Part shown: piece by piece, positions 22,731 through 30,616 of the stretch
Layout of the letters: every line of letters starts with the position of its first letter
Position numbering within the stretch: the first letter of the stretch is position 1
Virus record (IMG/VR): IMGVR_UViG_3300047440_000139
Span: 1-64,000 of that record
Strand: one strand, 5' to 3'
From: a virus
DNA: 64,000 nucleotides
Made by a program: the position numbers and the translations under genes
The notes under the pieces: generated by a model
Seen by the model: only the letters and a program-made list of their open reading frames with translations
What the model was told of the DNA's origin: nothing
Databases searched by the model: none

Positions 22731-22733
22731 TCC

Positions 22734-22751
22734 GATTACCCCGGGGTAAAC
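22734..22751. repeat. 18-nt palindrome, copy 10 (one change)
   Basis: GATTACCCCGGGGTAAAC, the same variant as at 12003, 37 nt before the DUF3150-like start. A further CCCCGGGG follows at once (ccaccccggggtcc). Confidence 0.88.
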
Positions 22752-22788
22752 CCACCCCGGGGTCCACCCAACAGAAGGAACCTACACC

Positions 22789-23658
22789 ATGAGCCTCTCC
22801 GAACGAGCCATCCTCACCACCCTGAACGTCAGCCAGTGGACCGCCCGCAAGCTCGACAACGACGAGACCCTGGCCGTCAACCGCAAGCACGGGCTGGCCA
22901 TCCAGGCGGCGCGCGTGAACAAGAACCTGCTGCCGACCAAGAACAACGAACTGCAGGTCCTGCAGCAGGTGACGGGCATGATCCGCAAGGACTTCGACAA
23001 GCACACCCTGCCCTGGTCGGTCGACGGCATGCGCATCCTCAAGAGCGAGGCGTACATGGACTTCTCGAAGGAGGTGCGCGGCTGGCAGGACAGCTGGGAG
23101 CATGCCCGGGACACGTTCATCCGGGCCTACCCGCTGCTCAAGGCGGAAGCCTGCACGGCGCTGGGCTCGATGTACGACGACAGCGACTACCCGTCGTCCG
23201 ACGACCTGTACCACCGCTTCCGGTTCGACGTTCGCTTCATGCCGATCGCCGACGACCGCGACTGGCGCATCGACGTGGGCGACGACGTGAAGGCGCAGCT
23301 GCAAGCGGACATCCGTGCCCAGCTTGAGGAGGTGGAAGCGGCCGCCATGGGTGAGGCGTGGTCCCGGGTGAGCGACGTGCTGGAGAAGACCGTCGAGCGG
23401 CTGGCCAATCCAGGGGCCATCTTCCGGGACAGCCTCGTCGACAACGCCATCGAGCTCTGCGCCATCATGCCCTCGCTCAACATCTCCAACGACCCGGACA
23501 TGGAGGACGTGCGCCGGACCATCGAGCGCACCCTGGCCAAGTTCAGCGGCAACGTCGACGCCCTGCGCCACGACCCCATCGAGCGCGAGGATGCCGCCCA
23601 CGCCCTGGCCGACGTGATGCGGAAGATGGCAGGCTACATGCCCCAGCGAGCGGCTTGA
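22789..23658 (+). CDS. DUF3150-like protein of the MoxR/VWA cassette
   Basis: 289 residues, mostly helical. The start SLSERAILTTLNVSQWTARK and the body (MRILKSEAYMDFSKEVRGWQ; FIRAYPLLKAEACTALGSMY; YHRFRFDVRFMPI) match what is known of DUF3150 proteins, which in phages and bacteria lie beside a MoxR ATPase and a VWA protein. Biochemical role unknown; probably an adaptor or client. AGAAGGAA lies before the ATG. The identification rests on pattern and neighbours. Confidence 0.68.
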   Translation: MSLSERAILTTLNVSQWTARKLDNDETLAVNRKHGLAIQAARVNKNLLPTKNNELQVLQQVTGMIRKDFDKHTLPWSVDGMRILKSEAYMDFSKEVRGWQDSWEHARDTFIRAYPLLKAEACTALGSMYDDSDYPSSDDLYHRFRFDVRFMPIADDRDWRIDVGDDVKAQLQADIRAQLEEVEAAAMGEAWSRVSDVLEKTVERLANPGAIFRDSLVDNAIELCAIMPSLNISNDPDMEDVRRTIERTLAKFSGNVDALRHDPIEREDAAHALADVMRKMAGYMPQRAA

Positions 23659-23660
23659 CC

Positions 23661-23918
23661 ATGAGCGACGACACCTACACTGTATATGGCCGGGTGAAGA
23701 CCGGGCTGAGCCAGCGCGGGGAGGTGGAGATCAAGGGTCTCCACCTCGAACGAGCGCCCAGCCTGGAGATGGCCAACTCGTTCATCGAGGACGCCATCAC
23801 CCGGTACAAGGAGCCCGCCGTGGAAGCTGTGATCGTGCAGCTGATCGGCGGCCGCGACAGCTACGGCTCCCGGCGGGTGATCCGCCGGGTGTCCGGCGGC
23901 CGCGCTTGGTTCGAGTAA
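23661..23918 (+). CDS. Unknown 85-aa protein inside MoxR/VWA cassette
   Basis: Starts 2 nt after the DUF3150-like stop. A small mixed alpha/beta protein (TYTVYGRVKTGLSQRGEVEI; SFIEDAITRYKEPAVEAVIV; GRDSYGSRRVIRRVSGG). Close spacing suggests it is part of the same process. Not recognised. Confidence 0.68.
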   Translation: MSDDTYTVYGRVKTGLSQRGEVEIKGLHLERAPSLEMANSFIEDAITRYKEPAVEAVIVQLIGGRDSYGSRRVIRRVSGGRAWFE

Positions 23919-23920
23919 CC

Positions 23921-23938
23921 GTTTACCCCGGGGTAAAC
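23921..23938. repeat. 18-nt palindrome, copy 11 (exact)
   Basis: An exact copy 2 nt after the preceding stop codon and 20 nt before the VWA-like gene. Confidence 0.95.
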
Positions 23939-23958
23939 CCCAACCAGAAGGACAACCC

Positions 23959-25107
23959 ATGACCACCGATATCCTCAAGCAGAAGCTGTCGTCGGCGAAG
24001 ACCGCGCTCGTCGTCGACAACGCCTTCATCGCCAGCCTGCTGTGCAGCCTGCGCGTGACCTGGGACGACAAGCTGGAGCCGCCGACCATGGTGACCGACG
24101 GCCACATGCTGACCGTCTGCCCCGCTCACATCGAGAAGCTATCAGCCCAGGAGCTACGCTTCGCCCTGGCCAACATCACCATGCGTCTGGTGTTCAACTG
24201 CCACCTCCGCAGCCGGGTCGGCCAGCGGAACCCGGTCAAGTGGGACGTGGCCTGTGACGTGGTGATCAACGCCATGCTGGAGCACGAGAAGCGCGACGGC
24301 CGCTCGACCGTTGGCCAGCGGTGGGACGACGCCATCCGCGAGCCGCACCTGTACGAGAAGGCGGGCAAGACCATCGAGGGCGTCTATGCCCTGCTGCCTG
24401 ACCCGACCCCCGAGCAGGAGGGGAACCGCCAGGGCGTCCAGATTTTCGACGGCAGCGAGAGCGAGATGTCGGAGGCCGAGGCCCGGATGCACGTCCGTGT
24501 GGCCCAGGCCCGCGACGTGGCCCGCATGGCGGGGAACCTGTCCGAGAACATGGCCCGCTACGTCGGCGAGGAACTGACGCCCCGCATCCGCTGGCAGGAT
24601 GTGCTGCGGGACTTCTTCACTCGCCGCATGGCCACCGAGATGTCGTGGGCCCGGCCCTCCCGCCGTGGTCTGGCGCAGGGCATCCTGCGTCCCGGCAAGG
24701 ACGGCACCGGCATGGAGGAGATCGCCATCGCCGTGGACCTGTCGGGGTCGGTGAGCCCGTCCGAACTGCAGGAGTTCCTGACCGAGCTCCGGGCCATCAA
24801 GGTGGACTGCCAGCCGTTCCTGACCCACGTCCTCTACTTCGCCTCCAGCGTGACGAAGTACGAGGTGTTCGGGCAGGACGACGAGTTGGACCTGCGGCCC
24901 AACGGCAGCGGCGGCACGGCGTTCTCGCCGATCTTCCGCTACCTGCGGGACCACGACATCGTCCCGGCCGCCACGGTGGTGCTGACCGACCTGTACTGCG
25001 CCGACTACGGGTCCACCCCGGAGTACCCGGTGCTGTGGGTGTCGACCGGCGCGGCTGGCCCGACCCCGTTCGGCCGGGTGACCATGCTGCGGGAGCAGTC
25101 CTTGTGA
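23959..25107 (+). CDS. VWA-like / DUF2201-like protein, metallopeptidase site lost
   Basis: A 382-residue protein with the two-part plan of DUF2201 proteins. The N-terminal half corresponds to the metallopeptidase-like domain (residues 65-100), but the expected HExxH helix reads LANITMRLVFNCHLR, without the zinc-binding His pair or catalytic Glu. VKWDVACDVVINAML keeps the following conserved segment. The C-terminal half is a VWA-like domain starting with the MIDAS-like IAVDLSGSVS (residues 257-266), continuing to a VVLTDLYCADYG strand. With MoxR this suggests an ATPase-VWA pair, the inactive protease being structural. AGAAGGACA precedes the start. Confidence 0.75.
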   Translation: MTTDILKQKLSSAKTALVVDNAFIASLLCSLRVTWDDKLEPPTMVTDGHMLTVCPAHIEKLSAQELRFALANITMRLVFNCHLRSRVGQRNPVKWDVACDVVINAMLEHEKRDGRSTVGQRWDDAIREPHLYEKAGKTIEGVYALLPDPTPEQEGNRQGVQIFDGSESEMSEAEARMHVRVAQARDVARMAGNLSENMARYVGEELTPRIRWQDVLRDFFTRRMATEMSWARPSRRGLAQGILRPGKDGTGMEEIAIAVDLSGSVSPSELQEFLTELRAIKVDCQPFLTHVLYFASSVTKYEVFGQDDELDLRPNGSGGTAFSPIFRYLRDHDIVPAATVVLTDLYCADYGSTPEYPVLWVSTGAAGPTPFGRVTMLREQSL

Positions 25108-26354
25108 CCCGGCACTCCGACTTTAAGATGGAGAGCCGTCCCTACGGCGGCAGCCGCACCAACTTCGTGCAGATCGTCTGCGGCTGGTGCGGCTACGAGG
25201 CATGGTTCCCGGCCAAGAACGGCGGCTGGGCCATGCGCATCTTCCGGGCGCACGGCTGGAAGGTCGGCTCGAAGGACGCGCAGCACCGCTGCCCGAAGTG
25301 TTTCGGCAGGGCGATCGCCGGTGGCCGTCGCAGCCCTGACAACCCGGTCATCCCGAAGGAACTCGGGACGGCCCTCAAGACCGCAATGAAGGAGACCCAT
25401 GTGAGAGACGCCCTGCTGGGGACATCGTCCCTGAACACCATGCCCGAGGCGCTGCCGCCGCCCGGCCTGGAGTTGAGCGACAAGGCCAAGGCCATGCTGC
25501 GAGAGAAGCCCGCCAAGGACCCGCTGTACGTGGCGGACCTGATCGTACCGGCGACAGCGGAGGAGCCGCCAGCGCCCGTCCCTGAGCCCGCCAGCGGCTA
25601 TCTCAAGCCGGTGCGAGGCCAGCAGTCGGTGCCGGGGCGGACGGTGTGGCCGCACCGGCCCAACGCGGCGTCGTCCGGGGTGCGCCAGACCCGCAGCGTT
25701 GACGGGCTGGGGTTCTTCACCGTCCCCGCCCCCGGCGGGTGGACGTGGAAGAAAGCCCCCGACGTCACGCCGGAGGAGAAGGCCGCGTGGCTGGAGAGCC
25801 GTCACTACGGCCCCCGCCCGTCGCAGCGCGCCGACGGGTCGAAGCCCGACATGGGGGCGACGATCACCGCCCAGGTGCCCCGGCCGGACGGCACCATCAG
25901 CATCGTCACCGTCCCGCTCAGGGACGCCGTGAACATCACCGAGGAGGAACCGCCGATGACCACCGTCACCCCCATCCGAAAGGACGTCATGCCCACCCAG
26001 GCCGCCCCCACCCCGACCGTCGACGCGCCCCGCAGCCCCACCCGGGACGAGCGCGCCCTCATCCACGACGCCCTAACCACGGGGTACGACAGCGTCGATC
26101 AGCGCTACCTCAAGGACGGCAGCGACAAGGCGCTGGCCGCCAAGCTGGACGTGCCCCGCGCCTGGGTCACCGACATCCGGGTGGCGTTCTTCGGCGACTA
26201 CGACCGCAACGCCGAGAGCGAGAAGCAGAAGCTCAAGCTGGACGACGCCATCACCCTGGCCAAGGCCGCGACCACCCGCCTGCTTGAGATGGCGGGCGAG
26301 GCCGAGACCCTTGAGCAGCGGCTGGTGGCCGCCCGCAAGCTGCTGGAGGACTGA
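25104..26354 (+). CDS. Multidomain unknown protein with zinc-finger-like N-terminus
   Basis: 416 residues from the GTG at 25104, overlapping the VWA stop (GTGA). N-terminus: IVCGWCGYEAWFPAKNGG ... HRCPKCFGRA, two CxxC pairs of a zinc ribbon. The middle is a long Pro-rich linker. The C-terminal 120 residues are helical with DKALAAKLDVPRAWVTDIRV, a helix-turn-helix-like segment, then a coiled-coil end. Probably nucleic-acid binding; role unknown. An internal ATG around 25956 might give a separate C-terminal product. Confidence 0.68.
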   Translation: MTRHSDFKMESRPYGGSRTNFVQIVCGWCGYEAWFPAKNGGWAMRIFRAHGWKVGSKDAQHRCPKCFGRAIAGGRRSPDNPVIPKELGTALKTAMKETHVRDALLGTSSLNTMPEALPPPGLELSDKAKAMLREKPAKDPLYVADLIVPATAEEPPAPVPEPASGYLKPVRGQQSVPGRTVWPHRPNAASSGVRQTRSVDGLGFFTVPAPGGWTWKKAPDVTPEEKAAWLESRHYGPRPSQRADGSKPDMGATITAQVPRPDGTISIVTVPLRDAVNITEEEPPMTTVTPIRKDVMPTQAAPTPTVDAPRSPTRDERALIHDALTTGYDSVDQRYLKDGSDKALAAKLDVPRAWVTDIRVAFFGDYDRNAESEKQKLKLDDAITLAKAATTRLLEMAGEAETLEQRLVAARKLLED

Positions 26355-26587
26355 TGCCCACCGTGGACCTGTCGCCGGAGGAGGCCCGGCATATCCTCAA
26401 GCGCCGTCGGTCGGCCAAGCGGGACGCGTACTTCCGCGAGGGGCTGGTGGCGGCGGCCAATCACCTGATGCTGTGGGACGGGGCGACCGACACGCAGAAG
26501 CAGATGGTGGCCGACCAGATCATGCGGCTCCGCAGGCCGCGCAACATCAGGCCCCGGGTGCCGGGCGCGAACCAGAAGGAGGACTAG
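26354..26587 (+). CDS. Unknown 77-aa basic protein
   Basis: ATGA-coupled. Contains LSPEEARHILKRRRSAKRDA and KQMVADQIMRLRRPRNIRPR: strongly basic helices suggesting nucleic-acid contact. Not recognised. Confidence 0.67.
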   Translation: MPTVDLSPEEARHILKRRRSAKRDAYFREGLVAAANHLMLWDGATDTQKQMVADQIMRLRRPRNIRPRVPGANQKED

Positions 26588-27091
26588 ATGGGAGCCGACA
26601 TTCACATGGTGCTGGAGCGCCGCTGGACACCGAGCGAGGACGGCGTCCTCAACATCCATAAGACGACGCGGTGGGTGGGCGTCAACCCCTTCCCCTATGC
26701 GAAGGCCACCGTCTGGGGGCCGGATAACAGGATCGAGGGCCACGTCAGCTGGCCGGTGAACCAGCGCAACTACGCCCTGTTCGCTGCGCTGGGCGGGGTG
26801 CGGGGTTCGGGGCCTGCGCCCAAGGGCGTGCCGATGGACGCGTCCGACTTGGCGCTGATGGAGATCGAGGCGTGGGGCGAGGACGGCCACAGCCACACAT
26901 GGATGTTGCTCCCCGAGGCGCTGCCGCTGTTCGTCGAGCACCAGCAGTTGGGCAAGGCCGAGGAGGCGGTGCTTGCGGCGTTCAAGCACGGCACGGCGGC
27001 GGCGATCGAGGGCTACGCCGACTACTTCTACCCGCTGCACGGCGACACCCAGCTGGACGAGTACCGGCTCATCATGTGGTTCGACAACTGA
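26588..27091 (+). CDS. Conserved phage protein of the MGADIH type
   Basis: 167 residues beginning MGADIHMVLERRWTPSEDGV. Proteins with the MGADIH start are widespread in unrelated phages but uncharacterised. Mixed alpha/beta with NQRNYALFAALGGVRGSGPA and HSHTWMLLPEALPLFVEHQQ. Directly follows the previous gene without a gap. Confidence 0.75.
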   Translation: MGADIHMVLERRWTPSEDGVLNIHKTTRWVGVNPFPYAKATVWGPDNRIEGHVSWPVNQRNYALFAALGGVRGSGPAPKGVPMDASDLALMEIEAWGEDGHSHTWMLLPEALPLFVEHQQLGKAEEAVLAAFKHGTAAAIEGYADYFYPLHGDTQLDEYRLIMWFDN

Positions 27092-27372
27092 TGTTCTTCG
27101 TCACCCTGCACAAGCCCTACCGTGGGCAGGTCGACACCTTCCTGATCAGGGCCGACCTGATCCTTGAGGTGAGCACGCGTCGCCACACCAAGAAGGCCGC
27201 CGAGTACCACCCGGAGGAGACCGTCGAGCAAGGCGCGATCACCGGCTGCTGGATACTGGTCGACCGCATCGGCTGGTCGCCCTGCTGCGAGACGCCGGAG
27301 GAAGTCGAGCACGCCGTGGCCACAGCCGAGGCCGCGCACCTGCGCCGCCTTGCCGAGGCCAGGGGCACATAG
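27091..27372 (+). CDS. Unknown 93-aa protein
   Basis: ATGA-coupled. Begins MFFVTLHKPYRGQVDTFLIR; the core is beta-rich with WSPCCETPEEVEHAVATAEA at the end. Possibly a small beta-alpha domain. Last gene before the structured intergenic region. Confidence 0.68.
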   Translation: MFFVTLHKPYRGQVDTFLIRADLILEVSTRRHTKKAAEYHPEETVEQGAITGCWILVDRIGWSPCCETPEEVEHAVATAEAAHLRRLAEARGT

Positions 27373-27541
27373 GACAATGCGTCATCCCGTGGGTGGGATG
27401 CGCCCGGGGCTTCGGTCCCGGCGGTAAGCGGTCAGAGCCGTAATCATCGGCCGCAGCTGGTCACTGTCGCCCTTCGCCCGTGCTTGCACGGTCAGACGGG
27501 GGGCCAGCCGCCCGGGGGGAGCGTCATCCCCCCATCGTTTT
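27373..27541 (+). ncRNA. Candidate structured RNA with tetraloop hairpins
   Basis: A gene-free gap of about 170 nt folds on paper into stable helices: CATCCC/GGGATG, CCGGGGC-TTCG-GTCCCGG (27404-27421, a UUCG-capped stem), CCGTG-CTTG-CACGG (27478-27491, a CUUG-capped stem) and a terminal GGGGGGA/TCCCCCC hairpin. Two classical stable tetraloops in one short gap are unlikely in random spacer. It could be a small RNA or a leader of the next gene. No known family recognised. Confidence 0.5.
27514..27541 (+). terminator. Terminator-like hairpin
   Basis: GGGGGGA-GCGTCA-TCCCCCC, a 7-bp stem, then ATCG and TTTT. It ends the structured region 15 nt before the next start codon, so it could also modulate that gene. 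Confidence 0.55.
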
Positions 27542-27555
27542 CACCGGGGGCAGCC

Positions 27556-27816
27556 ATGACCGACACCATGATCCAGCACTACCTCGACCAGATGGAGGAG
27601 GAGGCCGACGACCGCATCCACCTCAAGGTCGGAGCGATGGACGAGGCTGCCGTGACCGCGTTCGCCCACCATGTGGACGGGGTGGCCACGCTCGCCGACC
27701 TGTGCGCCTACCGCGCCTGGATCGCGCGCCACCGGCTGGAGGGTGTGAGCGAGCACGAACTGCGCACGTCGGTTGCGGTGGCCGACGACATGGCCAAGAG
27801 CCTGGGTGTCGCGTGA
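27556..27816 (+). CDS. Unknown 86-aa protein, tandem paralogue A
   Basis: Acidic helical protein ending TLADLCAYRAWIARHRLEGV then MAKSLGVA. The next gene shares this C-terminal pattern (VEDVAAYRAWITWWRLSG ... AAKLGVE), so they are tandem duplicates with diverged N-termini. Function unknown. Confidence 0.68.
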   Translation: MTDTMIQHYLDQMEEEADDRIHLKVGAMDEAAVTAFAHHVDGVATLADLCAYRAWIARHRLEGVSEHELRTSVAVADDMAKSLGVA

Positions 27817-28043
27817 GCAGCATCTCCCATCCCCCTCGGGGCCGTCCCTTCCCGCCCGAGCACATCGCTGCGCCCGCGACGCGCGCCGCGTTCGCCTTCG
27901 CGGCCGGGAAGGGGACCGTGGAGGACGTGGCCGCCTACCGGGCGTGGATCACATGGTGGCGACTGAGCGGCGACACCGATGAGAACCTGCAAGGGCCGAT
28001 CCAACGTGCCAACATCTGGGCCGCCAAGCTGGGTGTGGAATGA
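27813..28043 (+). CDS. Unknown 76-aa protein, tandem paralogue B
   Basis: GTG start overlapping the previous stop. MSSISHPPRGRPFPPEHIAA leads into the AYRAWITWWRLSG domain shared with paralogue A. The stop overlaps the DNA polymerase start, so it is translationally coupled to it. Confidence 0.66.
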   Translation: MSSISHPPRGRPFPPEHIAAPATRAAFAFAAGKGTVEDVAAYRAWITWWRLSGDTDENLQGPIQRANIWAAKLGVE

Positions 28044-29935
28044 TCAACCCCTACGACATCACCGCCTTCGACGTGGAGACCTGGGGCCGCGAGGAGCACT
28101 ACGCCCTGCAGCCCTTCCGCATGCGCACCGGCCACGCGTGGCTGACGTGCTGCGCCATCGCCTCGTTCAAGAACGGCAGGCTGGTGGCCAGCAGCAACCG
28201 CCTGCCCACCGCGCCGCAGCTGGCCGCGTGGCTGGATACCGTGGCCGGGCGCTACGTGGTCTGCTGGAACGCGCCGTTCGACATCGCGTGGCTGCTGGTG
28301 CTCGACGAACTGCATCCCCGCCTGGGCATCCGGGACAAGGTGTTCGCGGTCAACTGGCTGGACGGCATGCTGCTGTACCGGCACGCCATCAACGCGCCGC
28401 GCTACAAGGAGGAGGGGCGCATGTCCCTCTCGCTCAAGGAGGCGGTGAAGGAGTTCTTCCCGAGCGAGGCCGGGTATCAGGAGGGCGTGGCCTTCAACCC
28501 CGAGAACGAAGTCCAGTGGGCGCAGCTGCGCTACTACAACAAGGACGACGCCAAGTTCACCCTGCGCATCACGGTGCTGCTGCTCCAGACCCTGCCCGCC
28601 AAGATCAAGCGCAACGCCTTCATCGAGGCGCGCTGCCTGCCGCTGGTCGCCGACACCAAGGTCAGCGGCCTGCGCATCAACGCCGAGAAGGCCAGGGTCC
28701 TGAGCCATGACCTGGGCGAGAAGCGCGACAGCGCCCTGGTGCAGTTGGCGTTCAGCGAGGGCATGCTGGACTGGGAGAAGATCATCGCCTCGCCCAAGCA
28801 GCTGCGCGAACTGCTGTACGACCAATGGCTGCTGCCCATCCCGCACCTGACCGACACCGGCCAGCCCTCCACCGACAAGGAGGCGCTGGCTATCCTTGGC
28901 CTGCTCGATGACCGGGCCAACCTGATCTACGAGGTGCGCGAGAACACCACGCGCCGGACCAAGTTCGCCGAGGGCGCGCTGAACAGCATCGCCTACAACG
29001 GCGACGGCCACACGCGGCCGGACTTCCGCACCTTCGGCACCTACACCGGGCGCGGCACCTACTCGTCCAAGCAGGGGCGCGGCAAGACCGAGGTGCCGAC
29101 CGGCGTGGCCATCCACCAGTGGGTGAACGACGCCGACTACCGGGCGCTGATCGAGGTGGACGAGGACAGCGTGCTGATCGAGGCCGACTTCGCCGGGCAG
29201 GAGTACCGCTGGATGGCGGTCGAGAGCGACGACCCCACCATGCTGGAGATGTGTGCCCCAGGTGAGGACGCGCACTCGTTCATGGCCAGCCAGATCAGGC
29301 CCGAGCTCAGCTACGACTGGATCAGGGCGAACCGCGAGGAGGACCCGGTCGCCAAGAAGATCAGGAAGCTGGGCAAGGTGGGCAACCTGTCGTGCCAGTT
29401 CCGCACCGGCTGGCGCACGCTGATGAAGGTGGCCGCCGTGCAGCATCAGGTGAAGCTGAGCCCTGCCGAGAGCGAGGACATCACCGCCACCTACAAGCGG
29501 ACCTACCGCAAGGTGCCGCGCTACTGGTCCCGGCAAATCCAGTTCGCCAAGCAGAACGGCTACGTCGAGACCATCGGTGGCAGGCGTGTCCAGCTTGGGG
29601 AGTTCCAGAACTGGGGCGAGCAGAAGTGGAACCACGAGAGCACGAGCATCAACTTCCCCATCCAGGGGGCGGGCGCGGACCAGAAGTACCTCGCCCTGCT
29701 GGTGGCCCGGAACTACCTGCCCCGCGTCGGCGGCCGCTTCCTGATGGAGTTGCACGATGGCATGTTCTTCCGGGTGCCGAAGGCTCAGGGAGAACGGGCC
29801 GCCCGCGATCTCAGGCACCTGCTCAGCAACCTGCCCTATCGCAAGGCGTGGGGGCTGGACTACGACCTGCCGGTGAAGTTCCCGGTCGACGTGAAACGAG
29901 GCCCCCACTGGGGCGCATTGAAGGAGTTGCACTAG
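28040..29935 (+). CDS. Family A DNA polymerase
   Basis: A 631-residue replicative polymerase. N-terminal 3'-5' exonuclease: exo I FDVETWG (D11, E13), exo II NAPFDIAWLL, exo III YYNKDDAKFT (from Y165). C-terminal palm: motif A DFAGQEYRW (D383), a motif B-like stretch KLGKVGNLSCQFRTGWRTL, and motif C MELHDGMFF (H572, D573). There is no 5'-3' exonuclease domain, as in T7-type phage polymerases. It copies the phage genome with the primase-helicase encoded at 36.9 kb. Motif B departs from the usual FGxxYG pattern, which may mark a distinct subfamily. ATGA-coupled to the previous gene. Confidence 0.93.
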   Translation: MINPYDITAFDVETWGREEHYALQPFRMRTGHAWLTCCAIASFKNGRLVASSNRLPTAPQLAAWLDTVAGRYVVCWNAPFDIAWLLVLDELHPRLGIRDKVFAVNWLDGMLLYRHAINAPRYKEEGRMSLSLKEAVKEFFPSEAGYQEGVAFNPENEVQWAQLRYYNKDDAKFTLRITVLLLQTLPAKIKRNAFIEARCLPLVADTKVSGLRINAEKARVLSHDLGEKRDSALVQLAFSEGMLDWEKIIASPKQLRELLYDQWLLPIPHLTDTGQPSTDKEALAILGLLDDRANLIYEVRENTTRRTKFAEGALNSIAYNGDGHTRPDFRTFGTYTGRGTYSSKQGRGKTEVPTGVAIHQWVNDADYRALIEVDEDSVLIEADFAGQEYRWMAVESDDPTMLEMCAPGEDAHSFMASQIRPELSYDWIRANREEDPVAKKIRKLGKVGNLSCQFRTGWRTLMKVAAVQHQVKLSPAESEDITATYKRTYRKVPRYWSRQIQFAKQNGYVETIGGRRVQLGEFQNWGEQKWNHESTSINFPIQGAGADQKYLALLVARNYLPRVGGRFLMELHDGMFFRVPKAQGERAARDLRHLLSNLPYRKAWGLDYDLPVKFPVDVKRGPHWGALKELH

Positions 29936-29936
29936 G

Positions 29937-30119
29937 ATGGTGACGTTGATCACGAGGCCCCGGCCCATGCCTGTTTTCCAGGGCGCGACGGGTGCGGAGC
30001 GCACGGCCAAGCGGCTGGCGTGGCAGGCCAAGGAGCGGGGCGATCCGCCGCCGACCAAGGAGACCCGGCAGAACTACCGCGCCGCCCTGCGCAAGGCCCT
30101 CAAGGGGATGAAGCGTTGA
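29937..30119 (+). CDS. 60-aa basic protein
   Basis: One base after the polymerase stop. Lys/Arg-rich and helical (ERTAKRLAWQAKERGDPPPT; RAALRKALKGMKR). Perhaps DNA-associated given its place; no family known. Confidence 0.6.
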   Translation: MVTLITRPRPMPVFQGATGAERTAKRLAWQAKERGDPPPTKETRQNYRAALRKALKGMKR

Positions 30120-30601
30120 CCGTCATCGCCTACGACGGGCTGTACGTCGCCGCCGACCGCATGATCTCCAACGACAGCGGGCTGCATGGGATCAGCCGCA
30201 AGCTGGACGTCTGGGAAAAGCAGGTGCTGGTCAGCACCGGCGCGGCCGACCACGGCGAAGCCCTGGCCATCTGGTTCAAGGACGGCAAGAACCCCGCCGC
30301 CTTCCCGCACGCGGTGGCCGACGGGTCTGGCAAGAACGCCTACCTCTACGTGTTCCAGAAGGGCATGCCGGTCATGTGCTTCCAGACGTGGCCCGCGCCG
30401 ATCCTGTTCCCGATGACCGAGTTCGCCGCCGGGTGCGGGGGCGATATCGCCCGCACCGCCATGCACCTGGGGCGCGACGCGCGGGAGGCGGCCAAGGTCG
30501 CCTGCGAACTGAACGTCTACTGCGGCAACGGTGTCGACTACGTGGACCTGAGCGAGCTCGCGACGACCGGGACGGCTGTCGTGCGTTCATACCCAAGCTG
30601 A
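30116..30601 (+). CDS. Proteasome-like Ntn hydrolase (HslV-type fold)
   Basis: 161 residues from TTG 30116, overlapping the previous stop. M-T-V-I-A-Y-D-G-L-Y-V-A-A-D-R is the usual start of proteasome beta/HslV-like proteins, with Thr2 as candidate nucleophile after Met removal. Further matches are VLVSTGAADHGEALAIWF, FAAGCGGDIARTAMHLGRDA and KVACELNVYCGNGVDYVDL, as in phage Ntn-hydrolase-like proteins. HslV peptidases need an ATPase ring; none is adjacent. Role in phage biology unknown, perhaps maturation or degradation of selected proteins. TTG was chosen because it alone puts Thr at position 2. Confidence 0.75.
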   Translation: MTVIAYDGLYVAADRMISNDSGLHGISRKLDVWEKQVLVSTGAADHGEALAIWFKDGKNPAAFPHAVADGSGKNAYLYVFQKGMPVMCFQTWPAPILFPMTEFAAGCGGDIARTAMHLGRDAREAAKVACELNVYCGNGVDYVDLSELATTGTAVVRSYPS

Positions 30602-30616
30602 TGTATAACCGTAACC

